Positions 17,731 to 27,731 are shown, counted from the first letter of the stretch. The stretch: DNA of 64,000 nucleotides from Mitsuaria sp. PDC51 (GCF_900113225.1 NZ_FOZE01000002.1:1426001-1490000), one strand, 5' to 3'. Program-made: numbers and translations. The notes: generated from the sequence alone by a model not told the origin.

Positions 17731-20097
17731 TTACTGGCCGCCCGTGCCGGTGGCCAGCAAGGTGCCGGCGCTGCCCGCGACCCAGCCGGTGCGTGCGTCG
17801 ACGAAGAACACCTGCGTCAGCGAGCCCTGCGTGCCCACGAACTGCTTCTTCCAGGTCGCGCCGCCATCGGTGGTCATCAGCACGGTGCCGCTGTCGCCGA
17901 CCGCCCAGCCCTGCTGCGCCGTCAGGAAGCGGATAGCGCGCAGGCCGGTCATCGGCAGGCTGACGTTGGTCTGGAGGGTCCAGCTGGCGCCGCCGTCCTT
18001 GCTCGACATCAGCAGGCCGCCATCGCCGACCGCCCAGAGGGTGTCGGCATCGCTGAAGGCCAGTTGGTGGAGGGTCGCGCTGGTGCCGGAGAAGCGACCG
18101 GTGAAGGTCTTGCCGCCGTCACTGGTGACCACCACCGCGCCGCCGTTGCCGACCAGCGTGCCCTTGAGCGGGCCGCTGAACTTCAGGTCGTTGTAGTAGC
18201 CGTCCAGCGTCGCCTGCTGCGTCCAGGACTTGCCGCCATCCGTCGTCGCCAGCAGCAACTGACGCTGCTGCGACTGCTGGTAGTCGCTGGCCAGCGCGAA
18301 GCCGGTGCTCGCGTCGATGAAGTGGAAGGCGGTGACGGTGCGCCCGCTCGACTGCAGCGGCGTGAGCCAGCTCAGGCCGCCGTCGTCGGTGAGGTAGATG
18401 CGACCGTCCGCCGCCAGCAGCCAGCCCTTCTTCGCGTCGACGAACTGGAAGCGCGGCAGCATCGAGTAGTAGCCCGAGCTGGTCAGCCCACCGACCTTGA
18501 CGGACCAGTCCAGGCCGCCGTTGGCGGTTTCCATCAGGTCGCCCTTGGCCGACAGGGCCAAGCCGCGCTTGGCATCAAAGAACCAGAAGGCCTGCAGCGT
18601 CTTGCCCGCCGCATCGGCGTCCGGACCCGCGATGCGCTTCCAGGTCTGCAGGTCGGTGCTGATCCGCGTCACGCTGTCCCAGCCGGTCACCAGCCAGGTC
18701 TGCCCGTCGATGGGCGTGAGCTGGCCGCCGAAGTCCAGGCGCGCGGCGCGCCAGGTCAGGCCCAGGTCGGTGCTGAGCTCGGTCACGGTGCCGAGGCCGG
18801 ACGCGGCGTAGTACTGCCGCATCCAGACGCCGCGGGCGGCCAGGCTGTAGCTGACCGTGAACCCGGGGTACACGTTCGCCGGCGCTGCCACCGCGGACCA
18901 GTTCCGTCCGCCGTCGACGCTGCGGTACAGCGTGCCGTTGGTGACGACGGCGCCGGTGGACGCATCGACGAACTGCGGATTGCCCGAGGAGAAGTAGCCG
19001 GTCGACGGCAGCCCCTGCGGGACGACCGTGTCCCAGTTCTGGCCGCCATCGGCGCTCTGGCGGATCGAGAGGGTGTAGACCCAGCCCTGGCCGTTCACGT
19101 AGTTCGAGCTCGTGCCGGTGGCCACCACCGCGTTGCCGAAGACCTGGAAGCCGCTCAGCGGCACGTTGGGCGTGGCCGGCAGCACCACCGTCGAGGTCTT
19201 GCCCAGGTCGGTGGACTTGCGCAGCGCGCCGCTGTCGAACCACCACAGCGTGCCGTCGGCGGCCAGCATCGGCTCCTGCGTCAGCGTCGCCTGGCTCCAG
19301 GTCGCGCCGCCGTCCGCGGTCGCGCGGATCAGGCCGTTCATCGACATCACCAGCGTGCCGGCGCCGGCCAGCTGCAGCGAGGCACCGGTCATCGGCGGCT
19401 GCGCGGTCGGCTGCAGCGTCCAGCGCGCACCGCCATCGGTGGTGCGCAGCAGCGCGCCCGCGTCGCCGGCGGCCCAGCCGTTGTTGGCGTCGGAGAAGCG
19501 GATCGTCGTCAGCCGCGTCGTCAGGCCGGAGGCCTGCTTGGTCCAGCTGCCGCCGCCGTCGCGGGTGCGCAGGATCTCGCCGTTGTCACCGACCGACCAG
19601 CCATTGCTCGCGTCGATGAAGAAGAAGGCCGCCGGCACGGTCCCGGTCGGCCGCGGCGCCTGCCAGCACCAGCCGGCGCCCTCGGCGCCGGTGCAGCTCA
19701 GGCCCTGCACGTGGGTGCGGTTGTTGACCGACACCGTCCACTTCACTTCCTTGGAAGCGCCCGCGGCGTTGGAGACCTTCAGCGTCACCGCGTAATCGCC
19801 GACCTTGGCGTAGTCGTGCTTGGGACTGGCCTCGGTGCTGGTCGTGCCGTCGCCGAAGTTCCACGCGAAGCTCAGGCCGGTGGTGGCCGCGGCATTGCTG
19901 GTGAAGGCAGTGCCGGACGTGACGTCGGTCGAGGCGGCGGCGGCGATCGCCAGGTTGTCCGGAATGGCCACGCCCTGGACCGGCGGCGGCGGCGGTGGCG
20001 CGTCATCGCCCCCACCGCCTCCACCGCAGGCGCTCAGCAGCGCGGCACTGATCAGCACGCCAGCCCAGCCGGCGCGCATACGCTTGTTCGTATTCAA
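17731..20097 (-). CDS. PKD domain and YCF48/BNR-repeat lipoprotein
   Basis: 788 residues from a TTG start with GGGAGGAT four bases upstream (ATG 20079 is six codons inside). A lipoprotein signal (VLISAALLSAC) is followed by CGGGGGGDD and a proline run, then a PKD domain at about 60-125 (FAWNFGDGTTS). The rest is ten or more propeller blades with the repeating pattern FxDxxxGWAxGDxGxxLxTxDGGxxW, as in YCF48/HCF136 and sialidase-type BNR repeats. YCF48 itself helps photosystem II assembly; here it is a surface or periplasmic lipoprotein and a photosynthetic role is not implied. Possible roles are binding of polymers or assembly of envelope proteins. Confidence 0.85.
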   Translation of the reverse strand: MNTNKRMRAGWAGVLISAALLSACGGGGGGDDAPPPPPPVQGVAIPDNLAIAAAASTDVTSGTAFTSNAAATTGLSFAWNFGDGTTSTEASPKHDYAKVGDYAVTLKVSNAAGASKEVKWTVSVNNRTHVQGLSCTGAEGAGWCWQAPRPTGTVPAAFFFIDASNGWSVGDNGEILRTRDGGGSWTKQASGLTTRLTTIRFSDANNGWAAGDAGALLRTTDGGARWTLQPTAQPPMTGASLQLAGAGTLVMSMNGLIRATADGGATWSQATLTQEPMLAADGTLWWFDSGALRKSTDLGKTSTVVLPATPNVPLSGFQVFGNAVVATGTSSNYVNGQGWVYTLSIRQSADGGQNWDTVVPQGLPSTGYFSSGNPQFVDASTGAVVTNGTLYRSVDGGRNWSAVAAPANVYPGFTVSYSLAARGVWMRQYYAASGLGTVTELSTDLGLTWRAARLDFGGQLTPIDGQTWLVTGWDSVTRISTDLQTWKRIAGPDADAAGKTLQAFWFFDAKRGLALSAKGDLMETANGGLDWSVKVGGLTSSGYYSMLPRFQFVDAKKGWLLAADGRIYLTDDGGLSWLTPLQSSGRTVTAFHFIDASTGFALASDYQQSQQRQLLLATTDGGKSWTQQATLDGYYNDLKFSGPLKGTLVGNGGAVVVTSDGGKTFTGRFSGTSATLHQLAFSDADTLWAVGDGGLLMSSKDGGASWTLQTNVSLPMTGLRAIRFLTAQQGWAVGDSGTVLMTTDGGATWKKQFVGTQGSLTQVFFVDARTGWVAGSAGTLLATGTGGQ

Positions 20098-20227
20098 GGA
20101 ATCCTCCCGATGTATCAATTTGTCTTCATTTTGAAGCGGGCGGATTCTGCCCGAGGCCCTTGCCGCGCCAGCCCCGGGTGCACCCGCTCCACCCGAACGG
20201 GGGAGACGCCGAGGCAGAATCGCGGCC

Positions 20228-22402
20228 ATGTCCGAGGCCCGCAGCACCGTCCCGCCGCCGTCGCCCGCCGCGAAACGCGCGGGGGCCGATCCGAGCGGGC
20301 GCGCGCCGGCGACCGAGGCGCCGGCCGCCAAGTCCGCGCCGCAGAAGGCGATGGAAAAAATGGGGCTGACGCGCGACATCGACCTCGCGCTGCACCTGCC
20401 GCTGCGCTACGAGGACGAGACCACGCTGACGCCGCTGGGCCAGGCCCGCGATGGCGACACGCTGCAGTGCGAGGGCGAGGTGATCGAGAGCCGCATCGAG
20501 ATCCGCGGCCGGCGGCAACTGCTGGTCAAGCTGCGCGACGACGACGGCGCCCTGCTGACGCTGCGCTTCCTCCACTTCTATCCCTCGCATCAGAAGACGC
20601 TGGCCGTCGGCACGCGCGCCCGCGTGCGCGGCGAGATCCGCGTGGGTTTCTTCGGCCGGGAGATGGTCCACCCCAGCTTCCGCAAGGTCGAGGCGGACAC
20701 GCCGCTGGCCGCGTCGCTGACGCCGGTCTACCCCACCAGCGCGCAGCTGCCGCAGGCCTACCTGCGCAAGGCGGTCGCCTCGGCGCTGCGCCGCGCGCCG
20801 CTGGACGAGGTGCTGCCGCAGGCGCTGATTCCGCGCGGCCTGCCGCCGCTGCGCGAGGCGCTGAACTTCCTGCATCACCCGCCGCCGTCGGCCGGCCTGT
20901 CGACGCTGGAAGATCACACCCATCCGGCCTGGCAACGGCTCAAGTTCGAGGAACTGCTCGCGCAGCAGCTCAGCCAGCAGCGCGCCCAGCGCGAGCGCGC
21001 CCACCTGCGCGCGCCGGTGCTGCGCGGCGCGCCCGGCGGGCTGCATGAACGGCTGCTCGCCGCGCTGCCCTTCGCGCTGACCGGCGCGCAACGCCGCGTC
21101 GCCGAGGAGATCGCCGCCGACCTCGCCCGCCCCCAGCCGATGCACCGGCTGCTGCAGGGAGATGTCGGCTCCGGCAAGACGGTGGTGGCGGCGCTCGCGG
21201 CGGCCGTGGCCATCGATGCCGGCTGGCAGTGCGCGCTGATGGCGCCCACCGAGATCCTGGCCGAGCAGCATTTCCGCAAGCTGATCGGCTGGCTGGAACC
21301 GCTGGGCATCCGCGTGGCGTGGATCACCGGCAGCGTCAAGGGCAAGGCGCGGCAGAAGATGCTCGACGCCGCCGCCTCGGGCGAGGCGACGCTGATCGTG
21401 GGCACGCACGCGGTGATCGAGGACAAGGTCCGCTTCCACCGGCTGGGGCTGGCCATCATCGACGAGCAGCACCGCTTCGGCGTGGCGCAGCGGCTGGCGC
21501 TGCGCAAGAAGCTCGCGGACGAGGCGGCCGGCGCGGCGGCCACCGCAGGGCCGGGCGTGCCGCCCGGTTCAGGCCCGCTCGAGCCGCACCTGCTGATGAT
21601 GAGCGCCACGCCCATCCCGCGCACGCTCGCGATGACCTACTTCGCCGACCTGGACGTGTCGACGATCGACGAGCTGCCGCCCGGCCGCAGCCCCATCGTG
21701 ACCCGCGTGTTCGCCGACAGCCGGCGCGACGACGTGATCGAGAAGATCGCCGCCGCCGTCGACGACGGCCGCCAGGTCTACTGGGTCTGTCCGCTGATCG
21801 AGGAGTCGGAAGCGCTCGACCTCAAGAACGCGACCGAAACCCACGCCGAGCTCGGCGACGCGCTGCCCGGAAAGATGGTGGGGCTGCTCCATGGCCGCAT
21901 GGCGCCGGCGGAAAAGGCGGCGGTGATGTCGCTGTTCAGCGGCGGGCAGATGCAGGTGCTGGTCGCGACGACCGTCATCGAGGTCGGCGTCGACGTGCCC
22001 AACGCCAGCGTGATGGTCATCGAGCACGCTGAACGCTTCGGCCTGTCGCAGCTGCACCAGCTGCGCGGACGCGTCGGCCGCGGCTCGGTCGCCAGCGTGT
22101 GCGTGCTGATCTACACCGGGCCGCTCTCGGACACCGGCAAGTCACGCCTGCGCGCGATGGCCGAAACCACCGATGGCTTCGAGATCGCGCGGCGCGACCT
22201 CGACATCCGGGGGCCGGGGGAATTCATGGGGGCGCGGCAGAGCGGCGCGCAGTTGCTGCGCTTCGCCGACCTGCAGGAAGACGCGCCGCTGCTGAGCGCC
22301 GCGCGCGCGCTGGCGCCGAAACTGCTCGACGAGCAGCCGCGGGCGGCGCGGCTGCACGTGGAGCGGTGGCTCGGTCACAAGACCGAGTACCTCAAGGCCT
22401 AG
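20228..22402 (+). CDS. recG: ATP-dependent DNA helicase RecG
   Basis: 724 residues. RecG remodels stalled replication forks and branch-migrates recombination intermediates. The wedge OB-fold domain spans about 60-200; the Walker A motif is GDVGSGKT at 311-318, the DExH box is DEQH at 412-415, and motif VI is visible in LHQLRGRVGRGS. The first 40 residues are an Ala/Pro-rich extension of low complexity, longer than in E. coli; translation could start at an inner site, but ATG 20228 is the best placed. It faces the YCF48 gene and is convergent with the cyclophilin gene, 9 bases away. An insert with AAGAAATAGPG-like low complexity lies between the two helicase lobes. Confidence 0.96.
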   Translation: MSEARSTVPPPSPAAKRAGADPSGRAPATEAPAAKSAPQKAMEKMGLTRDIDLALHLPLRYEDETTLTPLGQARDGDTLQCEGEVIESRIEIRGRRQLLVKLRDDDGALLTLRFLHFYPSHQKTLAVGTRARVRGEIRVGFFGREMVHPSFRKVEADTPLAASLTPVYPTSAQLPQAYLRKAVASALRRAPLDEVLPQALIPRGLPPLREALNFLHHPPPSAGLSTLEDHTHPAWQRLKFEELLAQQLSQQRAQRERAHLRAPVLRGAPGGLHERLLAALPFALTGAQRRVAEEIAADLARPQPMHRLLQGDVGSGKTVVAALAAAVAIDAGWQCALMAPTEILAEQHFRKLIGWLEPLGIRVAWITGSVKGKARQKMLDAAASGEATLIVGTHAVIEDKVRFHRLGLAIIDEQHRFGVAQRLALRKKLADEAAGAAATAGPGVPPGSGPLEPHLLMMSATPIPRTLAMTYFADLDVSTIDELPPGRSPIVTRVFADSRRDDVIEKIAAAVDDGRQVYWVCPLIEESEALDLKNATETHAELGDALPGKMVGLLHGRMAPAEKAAVMSLFSGGQMQVLVATTVIEVGVDVPNASVMVIEHAERFGLSQLHQLRGRVGRGSVASVCVLIYTGPLSDTGKSRLRAMAETTDGFEIARRDLDIRGPGEFMGARQSGAQLLRFADLQEDAPLLSAARALAPKLLDEQPRAARLHVERWLGHKTEYLKA

Positions 22403-22411
22403 TCAGGGCCC

Positions 22412-23131
22412 TTACTTCAGCTGGATGGCCCAGTACAGCAGCACTTCGGTGGCCGTCACTTCGGAACCGCTGTAGAGCTGGGGCTCGGCGTTGATCTTGT
22501 CGACCGTGGCCTGGCCCGAGATGACGCGACCGAAAACGGCATAGCCCGGCTGCGAGGCGCTCTTGTAATCCAGCGCCGCGCTGTTGTCGACCGAGTTGAA
22601 ATAGAACTGGCTGGTCGCCGAGTCGGCCGCAGTGCCACGCGCCATCGCGATCGTGTACTTCGTGTTGGACAGGCCGACGTTGGTCTCCAGCTTGATCGTG
22701 CCGCCCAGGTTGGCGCCAGGATTCTTCGCCACGTAACCCGTCGAGAAGCCGCCACCCTGCACCACGAAGTTCGGCACGACGCGATGGAAGATGGTGTTGT
22801 CGTAGTACTTGGCGCTGACGTACTTCAGGAAGTTGTCGGTGGTGATCGGCGTGCGGGCGTCCAGCTCGATGACGATCTCGCCGTCGCTGGTCAGCATGCA
22901 CACGGTGCGCGCGGCAGTGCTGGCGTTCGACGCGGCAATGCCGGCGGCGCTGCAGGTGAGCGTCGGCGGCGTCGTCACCGGGTTGGGCTTGGGGCTCTGC
23001 GCCGGGCTGCCGCTGTCGTTGTCATCGCCACCGCCGCAGGCGGCCAGCATCAGGGCACCGCCCAGGGCGGCCGTCAGGGCCAGCCACCGGGGAGCGGCGG
23101 CGATCGAGGAAGAGAAGGAAGTCGTCTTCAT
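22412..23131 (-). CDS. Cyclophilin-type peptidyl-prolyl isomerase lipoprotein
   Basis: 239 residues from ATG 23131. The signal ends in a lipobox (GALMLAAC) followed by CGGGDDNDSG and a proline-rich linker to about residue 60. The cyclophilin domain covers about 75-239: DGEIVIELDARTPITTDNFL, YYDNTIFHRVVPNFVVQGGG with the catalytic Arg in FHRV, and FYFNSVDN. It should speed folding of proteins in the periplasm while tethered to a membrane. The domain sequence is like the short PpiA/PpiB class. It is convergent with recG. Confidence 0.93.
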   Translation of the reverse strand: MKTTSFSSSIAAAPRWLALTAALGGALMLAACGGGDDNDSGSPAQSPKPNPVTTPPTLTCSAAGIAASNASTAARTVCMLTSDGEIVIELDARTPITTDNFLKYVSAKYYDNTIFHRVVPNFVVQGGGFSTGYVAKNPGANLGGTIKLETNVGLSNTKYTIAMARGTAADSATSQFYFNSVDNSAALDYKSASQPGYAVFGRVISGQATVDKINAEPQLYSGSEVTATEVLLYWAIQLK

Positions 23132-23347
23132 GGGGGCTCGCAATGGGAGCTTGTGGCCCCCGCTTCTGGCAAAGAAGCGCGAAGTATCGTGGTCGCCTTG
23201 ACACACGTCATGGCCCCGGTGCGCGGCCCGCACGAAAACCGATCGGGCTTTCCCTAACGACACCTTCACAGGGTGATGCGTGTCACCCAGCGTCGCCATC
23301 CGCGCCCCTGAGTGCCCAGGATCAGCGACGGAAAGACACCGCCGGTT

Positions 23348-24181
23348 TCAGAACTCGAGGTTGTCGATGAGGCGCGTCTGGCCGATCCGGGCGGCCGCCA
23401 GCGCGACCAACGCCTCGCCCTCGCGCGCCGGGCCGAGGTCATGCCGGCGGCGCAGCGTCAGGTAGTCCGGCGCCCAGCCCGCGTCGCGCAGCGCCTGCAT
23501 GGCGTCGGCCTCGATGCGGTCCAGGTCGCGCTCGCCCGCCTGCCAGCGGCCGATCATCGCCTTGAGCGTGCGCGACAGCAGCAGCGCGTCCTGCTTCTGC
23601 TGCTCGCTGAGGTAGCCGTTGCGCGAGGACAGCGCCAGGCCGTCGGCAGTGCGCTCGGTCTCGCCGGCCAGGATGTGGATCGGCATCGCCAGCTGGTCGA
23701 CCATGCGGCGGATCACCATCAGCTGCTGGTAGTCCTTCTTGCCGAAAACGGCCACGTCCGGCTGCACGATCTGGAACAGCTTGGCCACCACGGTGCAGAC
23801 GCCGACGAAGAAGCCGGGGCGGAAGTGGCCCTCGAGGATGTCGGCCAGCTCGGTGGGCGGATGGACCTTGTAGCCCTGCGGCTCGGGATACATCTCGCGC
23901 TCGTCGGGCGCGAAGACGAGGTCGCAGCTCGCGCCCTCGAGCAGCTCGGCATCCCGCGCCAGCGTGCGGGGGTAGCGGTCGAAGTCCTCGTGCGGCGCGA
24001 ACTGCAGCCGGTTGACGAAGATGCTGGCGACCACGAGGCCGCCCTCGCCCACCGCCGCGCGGGCCTGGCGCACCAGCGCCAGGTGGCCGTCGTGCAGGTT
24101 GCCCATCGTGGGCACGAAGGCCACCGGGCGGTCGCCCGCGAGCGCGGCGCGCAGGCCGGCGATGTCGTGGTGGATCTGCAT
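23348..24181 (-). CDS. panC: Pantothenate synthetase
   Basis: 277 residues. PanC condenses pantoate with beta-alanine using ATP in the last step of pantothenate synthesis. Visible motifs: [14 protein letters not shown] at 24-37 with the HIGH-like nucleotide-binding His residues, [35 protein letters not shown] and [13 protein letters not shown] with the KMSKS-equivalent loop. The start ATG 24181 lies two bases after the panB stop, so the two are translationally coupled. panD, which would make beta-alanine, is not in the window. Confidence 0.97.
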   Translation of the reverse strand: MQIHHDIAGLRAALAGDRPVAFVPTMGNLHDGHLALVRQARAAVGEGGLVVASIFVNRLQFAPHEDFDRYPRTLARDAELLEGASCDLVFAPDEREMYPEPQGYKVHPPTELADILEGHFRPGFFVGVCTVVAKLFQIVQPDVAVFGKKDYQQLMVIRRMVDQLAMPIHILAGETERTADGLALSSRNGYLSEQQKQDALLLSRTLKAMIGRWQAGERDLDRIEADAMQALRDAGWAPDYLTLRRRHDLGPAREGEALVALAAARIGQTRLIDNLEF

Positions 24182-24183
24182 GA

Positions 24184-25032
24184 TCAGTAGCTGTGCTCGG
24201 GCGCCGGGAAGGCGCCGGACTTGACGTCGGCGACGTAGCGGGCGAAGGCCTCGCCGACCGAGGCCGAGCCCTGCATGAAGTCGCGCACGAAGCGCGGCTT
24301 GCGGCCGCCGCCCACGCCCAGCATGTCGTGCATCACCAGGACCTGGCCGGAGCATTCCGCGCCGGCGCCGATGCCGATCACCGGCACGCCCAGCGTGCGC
24401 GTGAGCTCGCCGGCCAGCGCGGCGGGCACCATCTCGAGCAGCAGCATCTGCGCGCCCGCGTCGACGAGTTCGCGCGCATGCGCCCGGATCTGCGCGGCGC
24501 CGGCTTCATCGCGGCCCTGGACCTTGTAGCCGCTCAGCGCGGTGACGGTCTGCGGCGTCAGTCCGAGGTGGGCGCAGACGGGGATGCCGCGCTCGGTGAG
24601 GAAGCGCACCGTGTCGGTGGTCCAGCCGCCGCCCTCGAGCTTGACCATGTGGGCGCCGGCCTGCGCCAGCTGCATCGCATGGCGCCAGGCGACCTGCGGC
24701 GACTCGTGATACGTGCCGTAGGGGAGGTCGGCCACGATCCAGGCCAGGCGGCGCGCGCGGGCCACGCAGGCGGTGTGATAGACCATGGACTCCAGCGTGA
24801 CCGGCACCGTCGTCTGCAGTCCCTGCACCACGTTGCCCAGCGAGTCGCCGATCAGGATCGAATCGACGCCGGCCTCCTCCATCGCATGGGCGAAGGTGGC
24901 GTCGTAGGCGGTGAGCATCGCGATCTTCTCGCCGGCGGCATGCATGTCGAGCAGGCGCTGCAGCGTCACGGGCTTGCGGTCGGCGGTCGCCTGCGGGCGC
25001 GGCGCGGCGTAGGGGGGGGTCGGTTCGGTCAT
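24184..25032 (-). CDS. panB: 3-methyl-2-oxobutanoate hydroxymethyltransferase
   Basis: 282 residues. PanB adds a hydroxymethyl group from methylene-tetrahydrofolate to ketoisovalerate, the first committed step to pantothenate. Motifs: [32 protein letters not shown] with the metal-binding Asp, VKLEGGGW and AHLGLTPQ, and the conserved [15 protein letters not shown]. The first 20 residues are a Pro-rich extension. Start ATG 25032. It is divergent from oxyR with 95 bases between the starts, so the two promoters are close together. Confidence 0.97.
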   Translation of the reverse strand: MTEPTPPYAAPRPQATADRKPVTLQRLLDMHAAGEKIAMLTAYDATFAHAMEEAGVDSILIGDSLGNVVQGLQTTVPVTLESMVYHTACVARARRLAWIVADLPYGTYHESPQVAWRHAMQLAQAGAHMVKLEGGGWTTDTVRFLTERGIPVCAHLGLTPQTVTALSGYKVQGRDEAGAAQIRAHARELVDAGAQMLLLEMVPAALAGELTRTLGVPVIGIGAGAECSGQVLVMHDMLGVGGGRKPRFVRDFMQGSASVGEAFARYVADVKSGAFPAPEHSY

Positions 25033-25127
25033 GCGTGTCCCCTGGAGGATGGGCCGGGGCCCTTGGGGTGGGGCGGCAGTGTACGGGACGGTGCCAGAAG
25101 GCCGCATTCTGAGGACAATGCCGGCCC

Positions 25128-26048
25128 ATGACCCTGACCGAATTGCGCTACATCGTCGCCGTCGCCCGCGAGCGCCACTTTGGCCGCGCGGCGGAAGCCT
25201 GCTTCGTCTCGCAGCCGACGCTGTCGGTGGCGATCAAGAAGCTGGAGGAGGAGCTCGACGTCAAGATCTTCGAGCGCGGCGCCAACGAGGTGACGATGAC
25301 CCCGCTGGGCGAGGACATCGTGCGCCAGGCCCAGTCGGTGATCGAGCAGGCCAGCGCGATCAAGGACATCGCCAAGCGCGGCAAGGACCCGCTGGACGGC
25401 CCGCTGCGGCTGGGGATCATCTACACGATCGGACCCTACCTGCTGCCCGAGCTGGTGCGCCACTGCATCGACCTCTACCCGCGCATGCCGCTGATGCTGC
25501 AGGAGAACTTCACCCAGAAGCTGCTGGACATGCTGCGCACCGGTGAGCTGGACTGCGCCATCATGGCCGAGCCCTTCCCCGACGCCGGCCTGGCGGTGGC
25601 GCCGCTGTACGACGAGTCCTTCGTCGTCGCCGTGCCGGCGGTGCATCCGCTGGCGAAGAAGGAGCGCATCAGCGCCGAGGAGCTCAAGGCCGAAACCATG
25701 CTGCTGCTGGGCAACGGCCATTGCTTCCGCGATCACGTGCTGGAGGTCTGCCCGGAATTCGCGCGCTTCTCCACCGACGCCGAGGGCATCCGCAAGAGCT
25801 TCGAGGGCAGCTCGCTGGAGACGATCAAGCACATGGTGGCCTCCGGCATGGGCGTCACCGTGGTGCCGGCGCTGAGCGTGCCGGAGCATGTGCCGCCGCA
25901 CCTGCGCTACGTGCCCTTCGAGGACCCGGCCCCGACGCGCCGCGTGGTGCTGGCCTGGCGCCGTACCTTCACCCGCTACGAGGCGGTCGCCGCGCTGCGC
26001 AACGCGGTCTACGCCTGCAAGCTCAGCGGCGTGAAGCTGCTCTCCTGA
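25128..26048 (+). CDS. oxyR: Hydrogen peroxide-sensing regulator OxyR
   Basis: 306 residues, LysR-type. Residues 1-60 are the winged helix-turn-helix ([20 protein letters not shown]). The redox pair is in [12 protein letters not shown], with cysteines at 199 and 208, the same numbering as in E. coli OxyR, so peroxide should oxidise them to a disulfide and activate transcription of peroxide defence genes. The downstream gene dps (27820) is a typical target. recG and ubiA, which commonly neighbour oxyR in betaproteobacteria, are both in this window but separated by other genes. Confidence 0.96.
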   Translation: MTLTELRYIVAVARERHFGRAAEACFVSQPTLSVAIKKLEEELDVKIFERGANEVTMTPLGEDIVRQAQSVIEQASAIKDIAKRGKDPLDGPLRLGIIYTIGPYLLPELVRHCIDLYPRMPLMLQENFTQKLLDMLRTGELDCAIMAEPFPDAGLAVAPLYDESFVVAVPAVHPLAKKERISAEELKAETMLLLGNGHCFRDHVLEVCPEFARFSTDAEGIRKSFEGSSLETIKHMVASGMGVTVVPALSVPEHVPPHLRYVPFEDPAPTRRVVLAWRRTFTRYEAVAALRNAVYACKLSGVKLLS

Positions 26049-26155
26049 CCGGCCCTCGATAGGCCCGCCACCCGCCGCGACGGGCTGGCAAGACCCGCCC
26101 CCCTCGAAGCGGGGGTCGTCAGGGTATCCGTGAATTTCTCACGAAGTCGTCACCG

Positions 26156-26168
26156 ATAGCCTCGCTAT
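26156..26168. promoter_or_regulatory. ATAGC-CTC-GCTAT dyad ahead of the protease gene
   Basis: A perfect five-base dyad with three-base spacer in the 215-base gap between oxyR and the PEP-CTERM protease, about 96 bases before the protease start. The half-sites resemble the ATAG/CTAT tetranucleotides of OxyR sites but the spacing (five bases) does not match the usual seven, so I only flag it. Confidence 0.25.
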
Positions 26169-26263
26169 GCGCACGGCGCCTACCCGGCTCCGTGGCCGCG
26201 CTCGCCCCGGACGCAGGGTCCTGGGTGCATCGCCATGTCCAACCATCGCATCAGGGGGAAATC

Positions 26264-27379
26264 TTGAAACTTCGACCCACCCTCCTCGCCGCCGCGCTGC
26301 TGACCGCGGGCGTGGCGCACGCGGGCCCGACCACCGTGTCGGGCTCCGCCAATGGCCTGAGCTGGACCGCCGCCAGCACCATCGTCGGCGTGACCTCGAC
26401 CGCCACCGCCGCCGGCGGCGGCGATCCGCGCTACTTCGCGCCGCGCTCGCAGTACGGCGGCGTCGCGACGCTGATCATGGATTACGGCGCGGCCGGCCAG
26501 TTCATCTGCTCCGGCACGCTGCTGCCCAACCAGCGCTCGATCCTGACCGCCGCCCACTGCGTCAGCGACGGCACGAACGCGCGCCCGCTGAGCACCTCGG
26601 TCTACTTCTATACCGGCAACAACCCGGACAACATCACCTGGAACCAGCCCTCGTTCTCCTACCAGGTGACCAACTACGCGGTCCACGCCGCCTACACCGG
26701 CGAGGTGATCGACCAGAACGACATCGCCGTGCTGTCGCTGGACAAGCTGGTGGACTGGTCGGTCAAGTCCCACGGCCTGTATGAAGGCGATGACCTGACC
26801 GGCAAGGACTTCAACATCGCCGGCTACGGCGCGCGCTCGGACACCGGCGGCAACGTCGGCGACAACCTGGGCACCGGCCGCCTGCGCCAGGGCGACAACC
26901 GCTATGACTTCCGCCTCGGCGACGCCGACTTCGGCGGCGTCTGGGCCGACATCCTGGGCGAGCCGGCCGAGCAGATCGAGCACACCTACCTGTCGGACTT
27001 CGACAACGGCCTGCCCGCCAACGACCTGGCCTGCAACATCGCGGTCGACGGCCTGGGCCTGCCGCCCAGCGCCAAGTTCTGCAACACCGGCCGCGGCGCC
27101 AACGAGGTGTCCTCGGCCGGCGGCGACTCGGGCGGTCCGGAGTTCATCGACGGCAAGGTGGCGTCGGTCACCTCCTTCGGCCTGACCTTCGGCAGCTTCT
27201 GGGGCGACGTGGACGACGCGCTGAACAGCAGCTTCGGCGAGTTCAACGGCTTCGTGCCGGTGAGCATCCACCGCGACTTCATCAACGCCAACGCGGTGCC
27301 GGAACCGGCCTCCTTCGCGCTGGCCGGCCTGGGCCTGCTGGGCCTGGGCTGGAGCCGCCGCCGTCGCGTCCAGGCCTGA
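26264..27379 (+). CDS. Trypsin-like serine protease with PEP-CTERM sorting signal
   Basis: 371 residues from a TTG start behind CAGGGGGA. The signal peptide (LLAAALLTAGVAHA, 20 residues) is followed by a chymotrypsin-fold domain with the full triad: H98 in LTAAHCV, D153 in QNDIAVL and S289 in GGDSGGP. The C-terminus is the PEP-CTERM signal VPEPASFALAGLGLLGLG followed by basic residues, so the protease should be sorted by an exosortase to the cell surface or exopolymer. Cys pairs around H98 and S289 suggest disulfides. It has its own terminator at 27399. Targets unknown. Confidence 0.93.
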   Translation: MKLRPTLLAAALLTAGVAHAGPTTVSGSANGLSWTAASTIVGVTSTATAAGGGDPRYFAPRSQYGGVATLIMDYGAAGQFICSGTLLPNQRSILTAAHCVSDGTNARPLSTSVYFYTGNNPDNITWNQPSFSYQVTNYAVHAAYTGEVIDQNDIAVLSLDKLVDWSVKSHGLYEGDDLTGKDFNIAGYGARSDTGGNVGDNLGTGRLRQGDNRYDFRLGDADFGGVWADILGEPAEQIEHTYLSDFDNGLPANDLACNIAVDGLGLPPSAKFCNTGRGANEVSSAGGDSGGPEFIDGKVASVTSFGLTFGSFWGDVDDALNSSFGEFNGFVPVSIHRDFINANAVPEPASFALAGLGLLGLGWSRRRRVQA

Positions 27380-27398
27380 CCGCCCCACGCGCCAGCGA

Positions 27399-27420
27399 AG
27401 CCGCCTCCGGGCGGCTTTTT
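27399..27420 (+). terminator. Rho-independent terminator of the PEP-CTERM protease
   Basis: AGCCGCC pairs with GGCGGCT around TCCG, followed by five T. It lies 20 bases after the stop. Confidence 0.92.
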
Positions 27421-27463
27421 CGTTGGCGCCGCCGCGTTTGATTCTGGCTATGACATCGGTGAA

Positions 27464-27477
27464 GCCATTCGAATGGC
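27464..27477. promoter_or_regulatory. Perfect 14-bp palindrome, candidate operator
   Basis: GCCATTCGAATGGC is a perfect palindrome within an unusually AT-rich stretch (about 27430-27510) ahead of the small ORF at 27624 and dps. The low GC and the palindrome together suggest a promoter/operator region. Confidence 0.5.
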
Positions 27478-27623
27478 AATATCAATAGCTAATCCCTAAA
27501 GTAGCAGCTCATCGGCCGCCGGCATCCTCCGTCCGGGAGATGTCGGCGGCGAATCGAGGACCTACAAACGCGGCCAGCGCCCCAGGCGCGTCCCGTCGCG
27601 GGTTCATTTGCAAGGAGCAAGAC

Positions 27624-27731
27624 ATGACCCTTCGATCCGGGCAACGCACCGTGGGCTGGCTGCTGGTCGCCGCCGGCGCCGCGCTGAACACCCAGACGCT
27701 GATCGACTGGATGCGCCACAGCGTCGTCTGA
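27624..27731 (+). CDS. Small 35-residue single-span membrane protein
   Basis: The frame starts at ATG 27624 behind AAGGAG seven bases upstream and encodes MTLRSGQRTVGWLLVAAGAA and a short polar tail with DWMRH. A basic N-terminus, one hydrophobic span of about 16 residues and a short C-terminus give the profile of a bacterial membrane mini-protein. I know no family. It lies 88 bases upstream of dps on the same strand, in a gap that would otherwise be noncoding, so a stress-linked role is possible but only inferred. Confidence 0.6.
   Translation: MTLRSGQRTVGWLLVAAGAALNTQTLIDWMRHSVV

Noticed and set aside
18064-21048. 994-codon open frame on the plus strand
   Set aside because: It runs antisense to the YCF48 lipoprotein and out of frame through recG, has no ribosome site and has shadow composition.
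26100-26120. C-run/G-run hairpin after oxyR as a terminator
   Set aside because: The pairing is only a short C5/G5 stem with no T-run.
27485-27499. OxyR-like ATAG-N7-CTAA upstream of dps
   Set aside because: Only one partial half of the four-tetranucleotide site is present; neighbouring positions do not match, so it is not called as an OxyR site.
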